64,000 nucleotides of DNA, taken from positions 84,355,384 through 84,419,383 of the forward strand of contig CM043944.1 of NCBI GenBank assembly GCA_014529385.2. Direction: 5' to 3'. The stretch is from Adiantum capillus-veneris (Eukaryota; Streptophyta; Polypodiopsida; Polypodiales; Pteridaceae). The notes beneath the pieces are model-generated. The model did not search any database. It saw only the letters and a program-made list of their open reading frames with translations, and had not been told where the DNA came from. Positions 52,112 through 63,123 of the stretch are shown here, in pieces. The stretch's first letter is position 1. Every line of letters begins with the position of its first letter. The position numbers were made by a program, and so were the translations under genes.

Positions 52112-52908
52112 ATGGATACAGGTACAGGTACAAATACAAGGACAAGCAAAGACGCAGGTGCAGGAACCGAGAAATCTGTGATATGCTCGATGCAAGACAT
52201 TTGGGGCTTTATCTCATCCTTACAGGAAATGGTGATGAGGCAGGGTGAGGACATTAAAAACCTTGCACTAAAGAATCAGGAATTGGAGCACACAATCCAA
52301 ATACAAAATATGAAAATGCAACATCAAGATGAGAAAATTCAGGCCCTGCAAGATGCATTAAGCAAACAGGTCTCCAATGTGCAAGACACTCTAGCTACAC
52401 ACGATGAGAAGCTTGCACACATGAGTGATAATGCAACAGGAAATATGACCTCCTGGGCACATGTAGTAAAAAGTACTCCAACTGCCATGCCGCAGACACA
52501 TGAGACGTATGCAAATGTAGATGACACAGAGTATAATAAGCGAGAGAAACGCAATATGAATATTGTGATCCGAGGCATACCCAAATCTGACAATGAGAAA
52601 GTACTCATGTTGAATACGGAAATCATGGACCTCCTTGCAAACACATTTGGCATGCATGATGTAGTGGTGTATGGGGCACACCGTGTGGGTAAGCAGAGGC
52701 CTGAGAACAATCGCGCAATTGTATGCACAATGTTGGATGCACGTAAAAGAGCCATCATACTCGAAATGCTCGTATTTATGTAAGGGACAGCCCAATTTAC
52801 ATCGGTGAAGACAGGACACCCGCGAAGCAAAACGAAAGAAGACAAGCATATGAAGAACGAATGAAAAAGAACACCACCTCCACAGGGGCAACATTACCAG
52901 AAGCATGA
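52112..52908 (+). pseudogene. LINE L7 ORF1
   Basis: The chosen ATG gives MDTGTGTNTRTSKDAGAGTE. A coiled coil follows (LKNQELEHTIQIQNMKMQHQ, then EKIQALQDALSKQVSNVQDT), then an RRM-like domain (RNMNIVIRGIPKSDNEKV, YGAHRVGKQRPENNRAIV). A single frameshift near 52765 precedes DSPIYIGEDRTPAKQNERRQ and the stop at about 52908. The in-frame upstream ATG at 51977 lies in the leader and is less likely. The protein would bind LINE RNA as an oligomer. Confidence 0.8.
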
Positions 52909-52924
52909 CAGGGGGAAACCCAAG

Positions 52925-54420
52925 GGACCACGAACATACACGTCACAAGTTGGAATTGCCGAGGTTTCCCTTGGCACAAAGGGGAAGGATTGACAGAGGT
53001 TCTACCACAAGCAGACATACTTTTTCTACTTGAAAAGTGGGAACAGGACACGTGTAGACTGCCAAGTATTCATATTACACACTCGGTTTGGTGGCCTGGT
53101 ACCAAGATGCGCGGGCAAGGGGGTGTTGCTATAATGTACAAGGAGGAAATGCAAAATCGGGTTAAGATATGCAAGATAGATGAACACAAACGAATAATAT
53201 GGGTTGAGATATGTACATCAGGGAGATCGATGTTCATTGCGGGATGCTACATCCCACATCGGGAATCCGCGTTCTATGATTTGCACAATCTCTCCAAGAA
53301 TGACCCTTTTGCCGACTTATATGCAGATATTGCAACCTACACACCAAAGGGGGCAGTGATGATACTCGGGGATCTTGATGCTCGCATAGCCAACATACAA
53401 GTTCAATTGGTTGACTACTCAATCCATCCCGCAGACAAAGATGGCGATCTCGTATTAGATGCGATGTGGGATAGATGCTCATGCGATCACCTCATGAATG
53501 AACAAGGTTCGGCTTTGATATCTATGATGAATTCTATGCAACTTGTAAGCATGAATGGCACCAAGAAATTTGCAAGCTCCGGAACATACACATGCTATAC
53601 ATCAAACCATGGAAGAAGCACTATGATTTGCGTTAGTTAGCCACCAATTTAATTGGACAATTTAAAATTGGTGCTAGGTCACCGAACTCGGACCATACTC
53701 CAATTCATGTATGTCTAGACCTCCCACACATGCCTACACAATGCCTTCAAAAGGCGACAAGTTGGGCGTATCGAATGCAAGTTACAAAGAAATTTGATTA
53801 TGCCACTTTTTTGGACAGCCTATTGAGTAGTCAATGCATATCCCAGAACATTTCAGAAAATTGGGCTACCTTTCGTCAAGCAATAGAAGAGGCAGCAGAG
53901 GTCACTATGGGGCAATCTAAAAGAGATCAACAACAAGTGAAGGGTCTCCCTCATAACCCATGGTTTGATGAAGAGTGTAAAGCAGCTAAAGTGCTTCAAT
54001 AAGTCCACGAAGGAGTGGGAAAATGCAGCCAAGGAATACAGAATGCTGAAAAGGAAAAAGAGAAGGATGTATGAACTTTTGAAGGAGGAGCAAGAGGTGA
54101 TTCGATTTAAGAAAGAACCCAAGAAAGCATGGCGCAACATGAAAGGAAAAAAGGAGGATATATTGGGAAATTTCAGCATGGACAAAATGTATGTATATGC
54201 ACAAACACTCTATGCTGCCACCGATGCTCAAATAATGATGAATGTTGAAATTCAGTTTGACACTAAGGAACCTATAACTTTTGCAGCGGCTTTGAGAGGT
54301 TTGAAAAAACTAGCCACAGGGAAAGCCTCTGACATTTTGCACTTCAACTCCGAAATGTTGAAATAGTTGGGTAATGAAGCTAAGAAATGGATACACTGCA
54401 TGATGAATCAAGCTATTCAC
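52925..54420 (+). pseudogene. LINE L7 ORF2: endonuclease and RT start
   Basis: The endonuclease frame 52990-53640 has VTSWNCRGF just upstream, GGVAIMYKEEM, SMFIAGCYIP, MILGDLDAR (GDFN-type motif) and YTSNHGRSTMICVS. Stops at 53638 and just after precede PWFDEECKAAK. A frame at 53965-54366 is Lys-rich, with KKAWRNMKGKKEDI, and ends FAAALRGLKKLATGKASDIL, the usual start of LINE RT. The catalytic RT domain is absent, so the copy is dead. Confidence 0.78.
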
Positions 54421-54434
54421 CAAGGTTTCGGCCC

Positions 54435-54850
54435 TAAACGGACCCTAATACCCCCAGGAGGTTCGGGAACGCGAAGGGAGCGCTGTATAGGTGATCGGGC
54501 GCATTTTCGGGGCAGAAAACAGAGAATCCAGCGTGCTGCAGATTCTCGCCAGGTTTTGCCAAGTGTCCGTATGTGTCGGGAAAGTCATCTAATGCGTGGG
54601 GATACTAACTGTGAAGGGTCTGAGTATAGTTATGTTGCCGAAATCGGGCCAGAACAGATGAAATTCAGCCTAGATTGTGCGGGGCAGCTTGTAGGGAACC
54701 ACAGCTTTTATTCCCTCTATTAAAGAATAAAGAAATATCGAAAGGGGCGCCTATTTAGGGGCCAATCTGGTGTCGGTCTTCTCATACAAGTGCAATCTAG
54801 CAATCTGTATCCCTTTCCCCTTTGTTGTGTCTTGAAAGTACAGGTAAAGT
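54435..54850. repeat. LTR-like remnant related to gypsy A LTRs
   Basis: 54725-54765 holds AAAGAAATATCGAAAGGGGC, then TTAGGGGCCAATCT, matching the core of A-family LTRs (for example 15202-15240) with differences. The flanks are not alignable by eye and no TG/CA ends or duplications are found. Probably a diverged solo or truncated LTR, plus-strand orientation by the core. Confidence 0.5.
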
Positions 54851-54931
54851 GGGCGACAAATTAAATGGGTGAAAGCAAATAAAGTTTAAGTCTAAGGTTT
54901 ACCGCCCTTTTTGGATTTTATGAGGCAGGTT

Positions 54932-56004
54932 TCACGGATCCAGTGCATCCAAACCCCATGCCAACCTGAGCCTGAGCCTGAGCCTGAGCCTACCTATCTC
55001 CATTTCCCGAAACATTTGTACTTGGGCTTTAAGGTCTTCAATGATGTCTGACTGTATTTTTAAAGCTTGTTGTAGCGCAAAATCGTAGCTTCCCGATCCG
55101 AAATGGCACTTTCGGCCACCTTCAGAGATCCCTCCATAGCTACGTATATGGCAGAGTGGTGCTAGTGCATGGCAGCTAACTTCCGCTCCAAGCTCTATGG
55201 TGGCGATAGCATTCCTGGAGTCTTGTAATACTTTCTCCGAAAGGTGTAACAGAGAAGTAGAGTCGGCCACCCCTAAAGATGATACTAGAGGACTCCCAAG
55301 TGGCATAGGTGGCTCACTAGGAGTAGGTACTATTGGTGGAGTAGAAGCTAATATAGGAGCTGAGATCGTAGTTGTAGGTGGAGTTAGCTCTATATGGGTG
55401 AATGTTGGGGAAGAAGGTATAGGAATCTCCGAGGGAGAAGCCGCCGATTTGTCATGAAATTCGGGAGTCAACACTGGCCCAGTACAAAGAGGGGGGGTGG
55501 AAGACAGAGAGCGTTGCGGAAGATGTGTTACTTAGTCTGTTGGCTCTCCGATATTGGCAAAGAGAGTAGAGACTCTGCTGTATCTTTCGCCACCTTTGCT
55601 TTGATCTTCTTTTTCTTGTTAATTTTAGGATCAGCATGACTGGTTAAGGATTTCCTTTTCCCTTGCACACTTCATGTATCATCATCTACTTCGTCTGGTG
55701 TAACATGTATACTTATTACCCACGTCAAGAGAGAGGTTGCGAAACATTTGAAACTGAGCTGCAAAGATCTCACTTGGGTCCGAAACCTTTTGGCCCGAGA
55801 CTGTAAACATGAAAAAAGGATCTGGTGAAATTTACAGGGTTGGGCATGGAGCAAACAGTAAAGGCCGTCCCAATGAGAACTCAGCTGCTGAGGTGGTGGC
55901 TTCTTAACTGCTTTTTTGGAGGGTTTGTTGCTACCTACCATGATAATTGCAAATCTGATACTAACTGATGTGCACACCCTGTTGAGAGACTGAAGTTGTT
56001 CCAA
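54932..56004 (-). pseudogene. decayed frame, not recognised
   Basis: The minus strand has 55474-54932 (180 codons) with a Pro/Ser/Thr-rich start (SPTFTHIELTPPTTTI), a central ALQQALKIQSDIIEDLKAQV helix and an Arg-Leu repeat made by a GAGCCT hexamer (54966-54990). Upstream, 56004-55672 starts MVGSNKPSKKAVKKPPPQQL in another frame, and a Lys-rich stretch (KINKKKKIKAKVAKDTAES) lies between. Together they look like one frameshifted gag-like or transposon protein, but I recognise no domain. 56005-56230 shows nothing. Confidence 0.4.
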
Positions 56005-56235
56005 TGCAGAGCCAGAAGAACGTCAAACACTGAACAGACTCAAAAACTAATCCACAATTGCATACATATCCACACTTGCATACATGTGATAATTCTGTGA
56101 TAACTCTTCAATTACTGTATATTGTTATCCAATTACTGTATACTGCCTTTAGAAGGAGCGGAAGCGAAGAAGCCGAACTGCCGAAAGAAGTCGAATAAGC
56201 AAGCTGTCGAATTGGGAAGACGGCGAGAGGGTTAC

Positions 56236-57489
56236 TGTAAGGTGCAGCGGAATGAATGTTGTATTTTCTCAAGATTAGTGATCTTTACTACTCAAGGTTC
56301 CTTTTAGTTCTTAGGGAAAGAGAGAGCTTTCCGTCTTGTAGAGTGCTGTGGTCACGAACAAAGTGAGTGGATTGTGCGTGCAAGTGAATGAGACTGAGAG
56401 AAGGAGAGAGAAGAGATACGACACCGAGAGGTTGTAAAACCCTCCTCCGAAGGTCCCACTCTCGTCGGCGAGAGTGGTCTACTTTGATTGCAAGAAGGCG
56501 TACAATGCGAATGCAATGGACTGCTGCAATGGGACTATGCCGATGACGACGACGGCGATGACGATGACGACTGGATGGCTGAATCTGTGATCTTCTTTAG
56601 GTTGAAATTCTTGGACTGTTTTAGGGCTGAAAATGACTGTTTTGGGCTGTGTTTTTATGGCTGAAAATGGGGAACCATCTGCAACCTTCTTGGGGAATGA
56701 TCGGCTACTGTGCATAGGCTGAAAACTGTGTTTTCTTACCGCTGAATTTGCAGGTCAAAACGCTGGGCTGCTGATCCAAAACGCTGGGCAGATCTGCATT
56801 TGAAAAACAAAAACGCTGGTATGTTGGACTTACTGCTCTGCTAGCATTAGCATATTGCTGGAAACGCTGGAAAATGCAGCCGTGCTGGCATTAGCAAAAA
56901 CGCTAAGGGGCTGGGCTGATGCTGAGGTTCAAACGCTAGTGATTGGTGTGGTTCTGTCGCGGGAAAACCACCGAGGTTGGCTGATCTACTGCTGGAACTG
57001 TCGCCAGAAGAGGGGGGAAACTTCAGGGCAAAGATGCTCTATGAAAAACGCCAAGGTGATGGAAGGTATGGCGATAGGGGGTCAGGGTGGGGTACTACTG
57101 AGAAGTTGCCTGTTGAGCGGGAAGCTCCTGCTGCCTCTTCTGCCAGAAAGTGCTAACTTGGGTTTGCTTATATATTAACTCAGCAAAATTGCCCTACCTA
57201 CTTTTGTTGGAAAGTCACTTAAAAATAATAAGTGAAAATCCCAATAAATAGGAAAATAGGCTAAATGCACTGGAAAATTCCCCTAACTGATGCTAATGGA
57301 TTCTGATGGGAATCCCGATGATCATGTTGTGTGCAACCAGAGGATATGCATCTATGCTAAGTGACTGGGCATGCACGGTCTACGAATAGACTCACAAAAG
57401 TGTCAGATCACTGCTAATCTAAATTGACTGAACCCTGTTGTGGTGTAGCTTGTCCACGGACACATAGGGTTGGGATGTGTCACGTGACA
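56236..57489 (-). repeat. 3' LTR of B2
   Basis: 1254 bp, on the plus strand TGTAAGGTGCAGCGG...CACGTGACA. It contains a GAY trinucleotide repeat at about 56533-56571 that is shorter than in the other LTR. Confidence 0.94.
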
Positions 57490-57500
57490 TCCCCTCCTTT

Positions 57501-58525
57501 TCAAAGTGAGGTACTGGTACCGAACTGTATGGCGTCGAGGGAGATCGCCAACAGCATCCGGAATCCTGGAAGGGACTCTTCGCCGGCCCACTCTGCTGTG
57601 TGGGTCGCGCGGTACTTGAACTTCATAAAGGTCTGCAACGCTTGCTTCTTTGGGCCGCGCCAAAAGCGACACAAAGTCTTCTGAATCTCCTTTCGTGCTT
57701 CAACTTCGTCTAGAGTCCTTGCTTCTTTCGTCTTCAAGAATCTCCATGGCTGAAAATTCTCCAACACAAAACCATGAACATACCCATTCCATGTAAAGTG
57801 AAGGAAAAAAATATTTTCTTCTCTAAAGACTGTGCATGCAATGTAGATGAACATAGAGACGGAGTGACAACCCGTTCATCAAACACATGCAAACAATGCG
57901 GTCGAATCTTTTCTGTTTGATCGAAAACAATCAACTGTGGCAAATCACAATGGAAATGCCCATGCTTGGTGCTCATACTATCATGTGATCTTTCGGAAAC
58001 TGTGTCATGCCAAGGAAGAGACATGGAATGCGACTTCCTTACATACAAACTTTTCAGCTTTTCATGAACAATCCGCATACATTCGTGCTCATTCATGATG
58101 GAAACGTGCTCAACATACAATATGTCATGCCTAGGAAAAGGGATCACATATTGATGTTGACTAAAATACAGGAAACCGTCACAAATGAAACACTCGAACA
58201 ATGCGTGCTTATCAATCATGCAAACACACAATACTTCCTGTGAGGGTTCTTTGGACCAAGGCTCGAGAGCCAAGATCGGTTCTTCCTGAATGATCGAATC
58301 GTCCTGTGGGGGTTCTTTGGACCTCGACTCGAAAGCCAAGATCAGATCTTCGTGACTGCTCGAATCTACAACGAGGTTAGCTTCGCTAGTAAAAGCATCC
58401 ACTAACACATCATCCTTGTGAACAATCACATCATCAACATGCAAATCATCATACTTGTCATTGTCATCCAAATCATCATGCAAATCATTATCCTTCAAAT
58501 CATCATGCTTCACACAATCATGCAA
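57501..58525 (-). pseudogene. B2 accessory frame in the pol position, unrecognised
   Basis: The frame 58525-57734 (263 codons) begins with Asp-rich repeats (HDDLDDNDKYDDLHVDD), has two tandem SKEPPQ/SKEPSQ segments (SSHEDLILAFESRSKEPP and EEPILALEPWSKEPSQE), then EVLCVCMI, ALFECFICD, VIPFPRHDILY, EHECMRIVHEK and HSMSLPWHDTVS, most of it shared with B1. A second frame, 57854-57501, has LCRFWRGPKKQALQTFMKF, AEWAGEESLPGF and SLDAIQFGTSTSL and stops about 10 bases from the polypurine tract. No known domain recognised. Its retention in both copies, in place of RT and integrase, suggests a role in mobilisation. Confidence 0.62.
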
Positions 58526-60413
58526 ATCCTGTGTATCATGCTGTGGAGAAAAAGAGACTGAGAGAGTCTCCTTATCTCAAATCCTTTTAACCTTGTCCTG
58601 CATATTAGCAATGAGAGATGGAGAAGGAACAATGTCCACTCCATGAAAGACAGTAGGAGAATCAATTGAGAGTTAAAAGTGCTAGCCTCCCAATCAACGA
58701 GAGGATTTATTTCACGAAACCATTTCATGCCTAAAATCATATCACATCCTGAGAGAGGAGAAACAACAAACCTTCTAGTGAAGGCAGTCTGTTGAATTAC
58801 AACAACACAGCAAGGCACTCCTTCGTGATGAGAGCGTCCATACCAGGACGAAAGCCAGAGACCTCAATAGGAGATCTCGGACTAACTTCGAGGCGGGCTC
58901 TCTCAACAAGAGAGGGGCTAATCACATCATGCATACTACCTGGGTCAAACAATATGACAAAACGGTGCCCCGACGTACGACCATAACATTTAATGAGAGA
59001 ATCATCAATGGGAGGGTCCTAAGAAACTTTGGGCACAATCGTGTTATCATTCATTGCATTGACAGATGTAGTGGGTGATGTGAGTTGTTTAGATTCATTC
59101 GATTTAAGCTTAGGACATATTCTTTTTATGTGACCCTTAATGTGACAATGAAAACAACGACCTTCCTTAGAATAAGTGCTTTGTTCTTCCGAAGTGATGT
59201 AACCTCCTACAATTCCTTGTGCTACCTTTTCATCTGGAGTAAGCTTAGGTTTAGCAATTGTGTTAGCCTTACCCTTAGATTCATTGGAAGAATTCTTTGA
59301 TGAGAGACTATTGGAAGATTGGTTAGAAGAGTTATCATTCTTACCGTTCTTACCGTTCTGAGAAGTCTGCGAGGTACTTGTGGAAGTCTTGTTCTCCTTA
59401 GGCTTTCCCTTGTTGTGCTTCATCTCCTGCGCGAGAGCAATCGCTATCGCCTTGTTGAGATCGATTGGATCGAATACCTCCACATCGTACTTGATATACT
59501 CGTCCAATCCAAGGAGAAAAGCCTCTTTGCGCTCATCATCCGACATGCAAAATTGGGTATCTAGCTGCAAAACACGATTAGAAAAAGACATAACCGGCAT
59601 ACCATTTTGCTTGAGATTACGCCAATCCTCTTTCAAGCGTGCAAGGTACTAAGGTGGCATAAACAGCGCCAGCTTGTCTTGGAAATCAGCCCAACTAAAA
59701 GAGAGGGGCGTGAAATCGTCGGCTGCCTCTAGGTGCGCGGCTAGCTGTGCCTCTTGCCATGCATGGTACCAATTGATGGCATCACCGGCAACGTACATAG
59801 CTGCCGTCAAAACTTTGCTATTTCCTGTTTTCTTAGTTGCCGCAAAATAAGCATTAAATTGATGCAACCAAGAATGAATCACCGTAGCATCCATCTTACC
59901 ATCGTACTTACTGAAAGTCAACTTTTCGGTGACGAGGTTGTTGGAATCCACATCGTGGCTTGCACCACTAGAGCAACTCCCACGATCTTTGGCTGGTTCA
60001 GTGTTCGAGGCTAGCATGTGGGAAAGAAATTCTTGATGGCGAATCTCCCTTTGAGCTTCTCGTTCATCGCGCTCGCGTTCGAAAGCAAGCCGATTTTCTT
60101 CTTGTTTTGCGGCAAGAGCAATGCGCTCACGTTCTTGAGCAAGGCGATTTTCATCGCGCTCGCGGTCCTTGGCTTCTTGTGCTTCTGCTTTGCTTGCGAG
60201 TTGTGTCAATGCAACTCGATTCGTTTCTTGTTGTTGTGCCATCATGTCCAACATCGATTTGACCATCATCTCCATAAGAGTGAGGACAACTCGTGGCGTA
60301 GATGGCGCAGGGGGAGGGTTGGAAAAATCTCCTGGTGGAGAGAACTCTTCGTCGCCTCTCTCATGCTCATCACCTGAATGCGAAGTATCCATGCCGCTTC
60401 GGGTGACGACCAT
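58510..60413 (-). pseudogene. B2 gag and protease-like domain, two in-frame ambers
   Basis: Starts MVVTRSGMDTSHSGDEHERG at 60413. An Arg/Glu-rich helix follows (RERDENRLAQERERIALAAK), then the gag core (IHSWLHQFNAYFAATKK, AINWYHAW, SFSWADFQDKLALFMPP), a TAG at 59649-59651, and the same frame again: LARLKEDWRNLKQNGMPVMS, LGLDEYIKYDVEVFDP and the knuckle CFHCHIKGHIKRIC. A second TAG follows PKVS (59019). The protease-like part reads FVILFDPGSMHDVI and ARLEVSPRSPIEVSGF; later CDMILGMKWFREINPLVDW (58740). Apart from the ambers the frame is open for about 460 codons. Confidence 0.85.
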
Positions 60414-60813
60414 GCACTAGGGTCTTTGGTTCTTAAGTCCACGAGGAACTTGGTTCTTGAGGTTCTTGAGGTTCTTGAGGTTTCCGTTTGCTTGCAAATC
60501 GCGTTGGAGAAGGATCTTCTCTTCACCGGAGTTCTACCCTTTTCTGCGGGCGCACCCCTTGGCGGCCTTGCGCTCACACCAAGGTTGCTTTTTCCCACCT
60601 CACGTCGATTGGTCGGCCGCTAAGTGCACGGTCCGCTCTCAATGAGTGAAAAGAGACACAAGGGGAGGCTGGACAAGCCCTTCTTTCTTGGGATTCCTCT
60701 CACTCTTCAACAAAACACGATTAGGAATCGCCACGCCCAAGTAAACTTGGGTTCGTGCGATCGCCTTGTGGTTCTTGTGGTTCTTTCCTTGAGTAATGCA
60801 GAACACTTCCAAA

Positions 60814-60825
60814 GCTCTGATACCA
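60814..60825 (-). other. primer binding site, tRNA-iMet type (B2)
   Basis: TGGTATCAGAGC on the minus strand, one base from the 5' LTR at 60827. Confidence 0.92.
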
Positions 60826-60826
60826 A

Positions 60827-62088
60827 TGTAAGGTGCAGCGGAATGAATGTTGTATTTTCTCAAGATTAGTGATCTTTACTGCTCAAGGTTCCTATTAGTT
60901 CTTAGGGAAAGAGAGAGCTTTCCGTCTTGTAGAGTGCTGTGGTCACGAACAAAGTGAGTGGATTGTGCGTGCAAGTGAAAGAGACTGAGAGAAGGAGAGA
61001 GAAGAGATACGACACCGAGAGGTTGTAAAACCCTCCTCCGAAGGTCCCACTCTCGTCGGCGAGAGTGGTCTACTTTGATTGCAAGAAGGCGTACAATGCG
61101 AATGCAATGGACTGCTGCAATGGGACTACGCTGATGACGACGACGGCGATGACGATGACGATGACGACTGGATGGCTGAATCTGTGATCTTCTTTAGGTT
61201 GAAATTCTTGGACTGTTTTAGGGCTGAAAATGACTGTTTTGGGCTGTGTTTTTATGGCTGAAAATGGGGAACCATCTGCAACCTTCTTGGGGAATGATCG
61301 GCTACTGTGCATAGGCTGAAAACTGTGTCTTCTTACCGCTGAATTTGCAGGTCAAAACGCTGGGCTGCTGATCCAAAATGCTGGGCAGATCTGCATTTGA
61401 AAAACAAAAACACTGGTATGCTGGACTTACTGCTCTGCTAGCGTTAGCATATTGCTGGAAACGCTGGAAAATGCAGCCGTGCTGGCATTAGCAAAAACGC
61501 TAAGGGGCTGGGCTGATGCTGAGGTTCAAACGCTAGTGATTGGTGTGGTTCTGTCGCGGGAAAACCACCGAGGTTGGCTGATCTACTGCTGGAACTGTCG
61601 CCAGAAGAGGGGGGAAACTTCAAGGCGAAGATGCTCTATGAAAAATGCCAAGGTGATGGAAGGTATGGCGATGGGGGGTCATGAGGGGGGGTACTGCTGA
61701 GAAGTTGCCTGTTGAGCGGGAAGCTCCTGCTGCCTCTTCTGCCAGAAAGTGCTAACTTGGGTTTGCTTATATATTAACTTAGCAAAATTGCCCTACCTAC
61801 TTTTGTTGGAAAGTCACTTAAAAATAATAAGTGAAAATCCCAATAAATAGGAAAATAGGCTAAATGCACTGGAAAATTCCCCTAACTGATGCTAATGGAT
61901 TCTGATGGGAATTCCGATGATCATGCTCTGTGCAACCGGAGGATATGCATCTATGCTAAGTGACTGGGCATGCACGGTCTACGAATAGACTCACAAAAGT
62001 GCCAGATCACTGCTAATCTAAACTGACTGAACCCTGCTGTGGTGTAGCTTGTCCACGGACACATAGGGTTGGGATGTGTCACGTGACA
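60827..62088 (-). repeat. 5' LTR of B2
   Basis: 1262 bp, near-identical to 56236-57489. As in its partner, many AAACGCTGG/AAATGCTGG motifs are scattered between about 61350 and 61510. Confidence 0.94.
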
Positions 62089-62159
62089 GTTACTGAAAAG
62101 GGAAGGCTCACGAATAAAGCAGCTTAAAAATATATGTCGAGATGCGTTTGACAACCTGG

Positions 62160-62995
62160 ACGCTTTCTTATCAAAGAAAGGGTAGGGCAAATTGGTGAGT
62201 ACACAATTTGGTAGCAGGAAAGGGGCGAGATGGATTGGGAGGTGAACCAATTTGGATAGGGCGAATTGGGAGAGGGGGAGAGGGAGGCGAGTAGGGGTAG
62301 AGGGTGGAACGAATTAGGGAAGAGGGAGAGGGCGACGAATTGGAAGAAGGGAGAGAGGTGAATAGGGAGAAAGGGTAAGGGAACAAATTGGAGAATGGGG
62401 GGGGGGGACGAATTGGGCAAAAAAAAACAAGTCGGCGATTGGGAGGGGACGAATTGGGCTGAGGGGACGAATTGGGAATTGGGAGGGGACTGATTCGGAA
62501 TTGTAGCAGGCCCAATTAGGGGGTGGGGGTGAATTTGGAGAGGGGAAAAGGACGAGTTGGGAGAGGGGAGATGGGGACGAATTGGAGAGGGCAGGGGCGA
62601 ATTGGGAAGGAGGGGGCGAGTTGGGAGTGTGGGGAAAAGGGCCGAATGGTTTTAGGCTGATTGGAGAGGGCGGGGGCAAATTGGGAGGGAGGGGGCGAAT
62701 TGGGGAGATGGGGACGAATTGCAAAGGGCAGGGGCAAATTGGAGAGATGGGGACGAATTGGAGAGGAGGGGCGAATTGGGAGGGAGGGGGCGAGTTGGGA
62801 GTGTGGGAAAAAGCCCAATTGGGAGAGGGGGGTGTGATAATTTGGAAAGAGGGGAAAGTAGGCCGAATTGGGGGGTGGGGCGAATTTGGAGAGGAGAAGA
62901 GGACGAGTTGGGAGAGGGGAGATGGGGACGAATTGGGATAGTGGGGAGGGAATTGGGATAGTGTTGGGGGGGAGGGGGGGGAGGGGGACAGCAAA
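62160..62995. repeat. G-rich degenerate minisatellite
   Basis: Built from variants of a roughly 17-20 bp unit, GGGCGAATTGGGAGAGG. Larger blocks repeat too: 62530-62585 and 62882-62937 are nearly the same. The plus strand is almost free of C and has many GGG/GGGG runs. Long frames on either strand here are products of the repeat, not genes. 62094-62159 shows nothing. Confidence 0.88.
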
Positions 62996-63021
62996 GGAAG
63001 GGCAACGAGCACAGTGTAAAG

Positions 63022-63024
<3 letters not shown>

Positions 63025-63066
<42 letters not shown>

Positions 63067-63072
63067 TTTCAG

Positions 63073-63122
<50 letters not shown>
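63025..63122. repeat. (GA)n and (GT)n microsatellites
   Basis: GA run at 63025-63063 and GT run at 63075-63122, twelve bases apart, at the end of the G-rich minisatellite. Confidence 0.95.

Positions 63123-63123
<1 letters not shown>

Larger units (their letters stand above)
51806..54430 (+). mobile_element. LINE L7, 3' truncated, third family
   Basis: Starts at the base after (TC)32 with a C-rich leader, then ORF1 (52112-52908) and ORF2 with endonuclease and the beginning of RT. Around 54430 it gives way to LTR-like sequence. It is more diverged from L4-L6 than they are from each other. Confidence 0.83.
56236..62088 (-). mobile_element. non-autonomous LTR element B2 (gag-only type), complete
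   Basis: A 5853-bp element flanked by the duplication GTTAC (56231-56235 and 62089-62093). Both LTRs, the iMet primer site (60814-60825) and the polypurine tract (57490-57506) are present. By eye the LTRs differ by about 25 bases in 1254 (2%), so insertion is recent. The 3.3 kb interior has gag, knuckle, a protease-like domain and an accessory frame, but no RT, RNase H or integrase. This fits the TR-GAG class of plant elements mobilised by an autonomous partner. Confidence 0.93.

Noticed and set aside
62160-62995. CRISPR-like repeat array
   Set aside because: Repeats are degenerate, contiguous and without unique spacers, in nuclear plant DNA.
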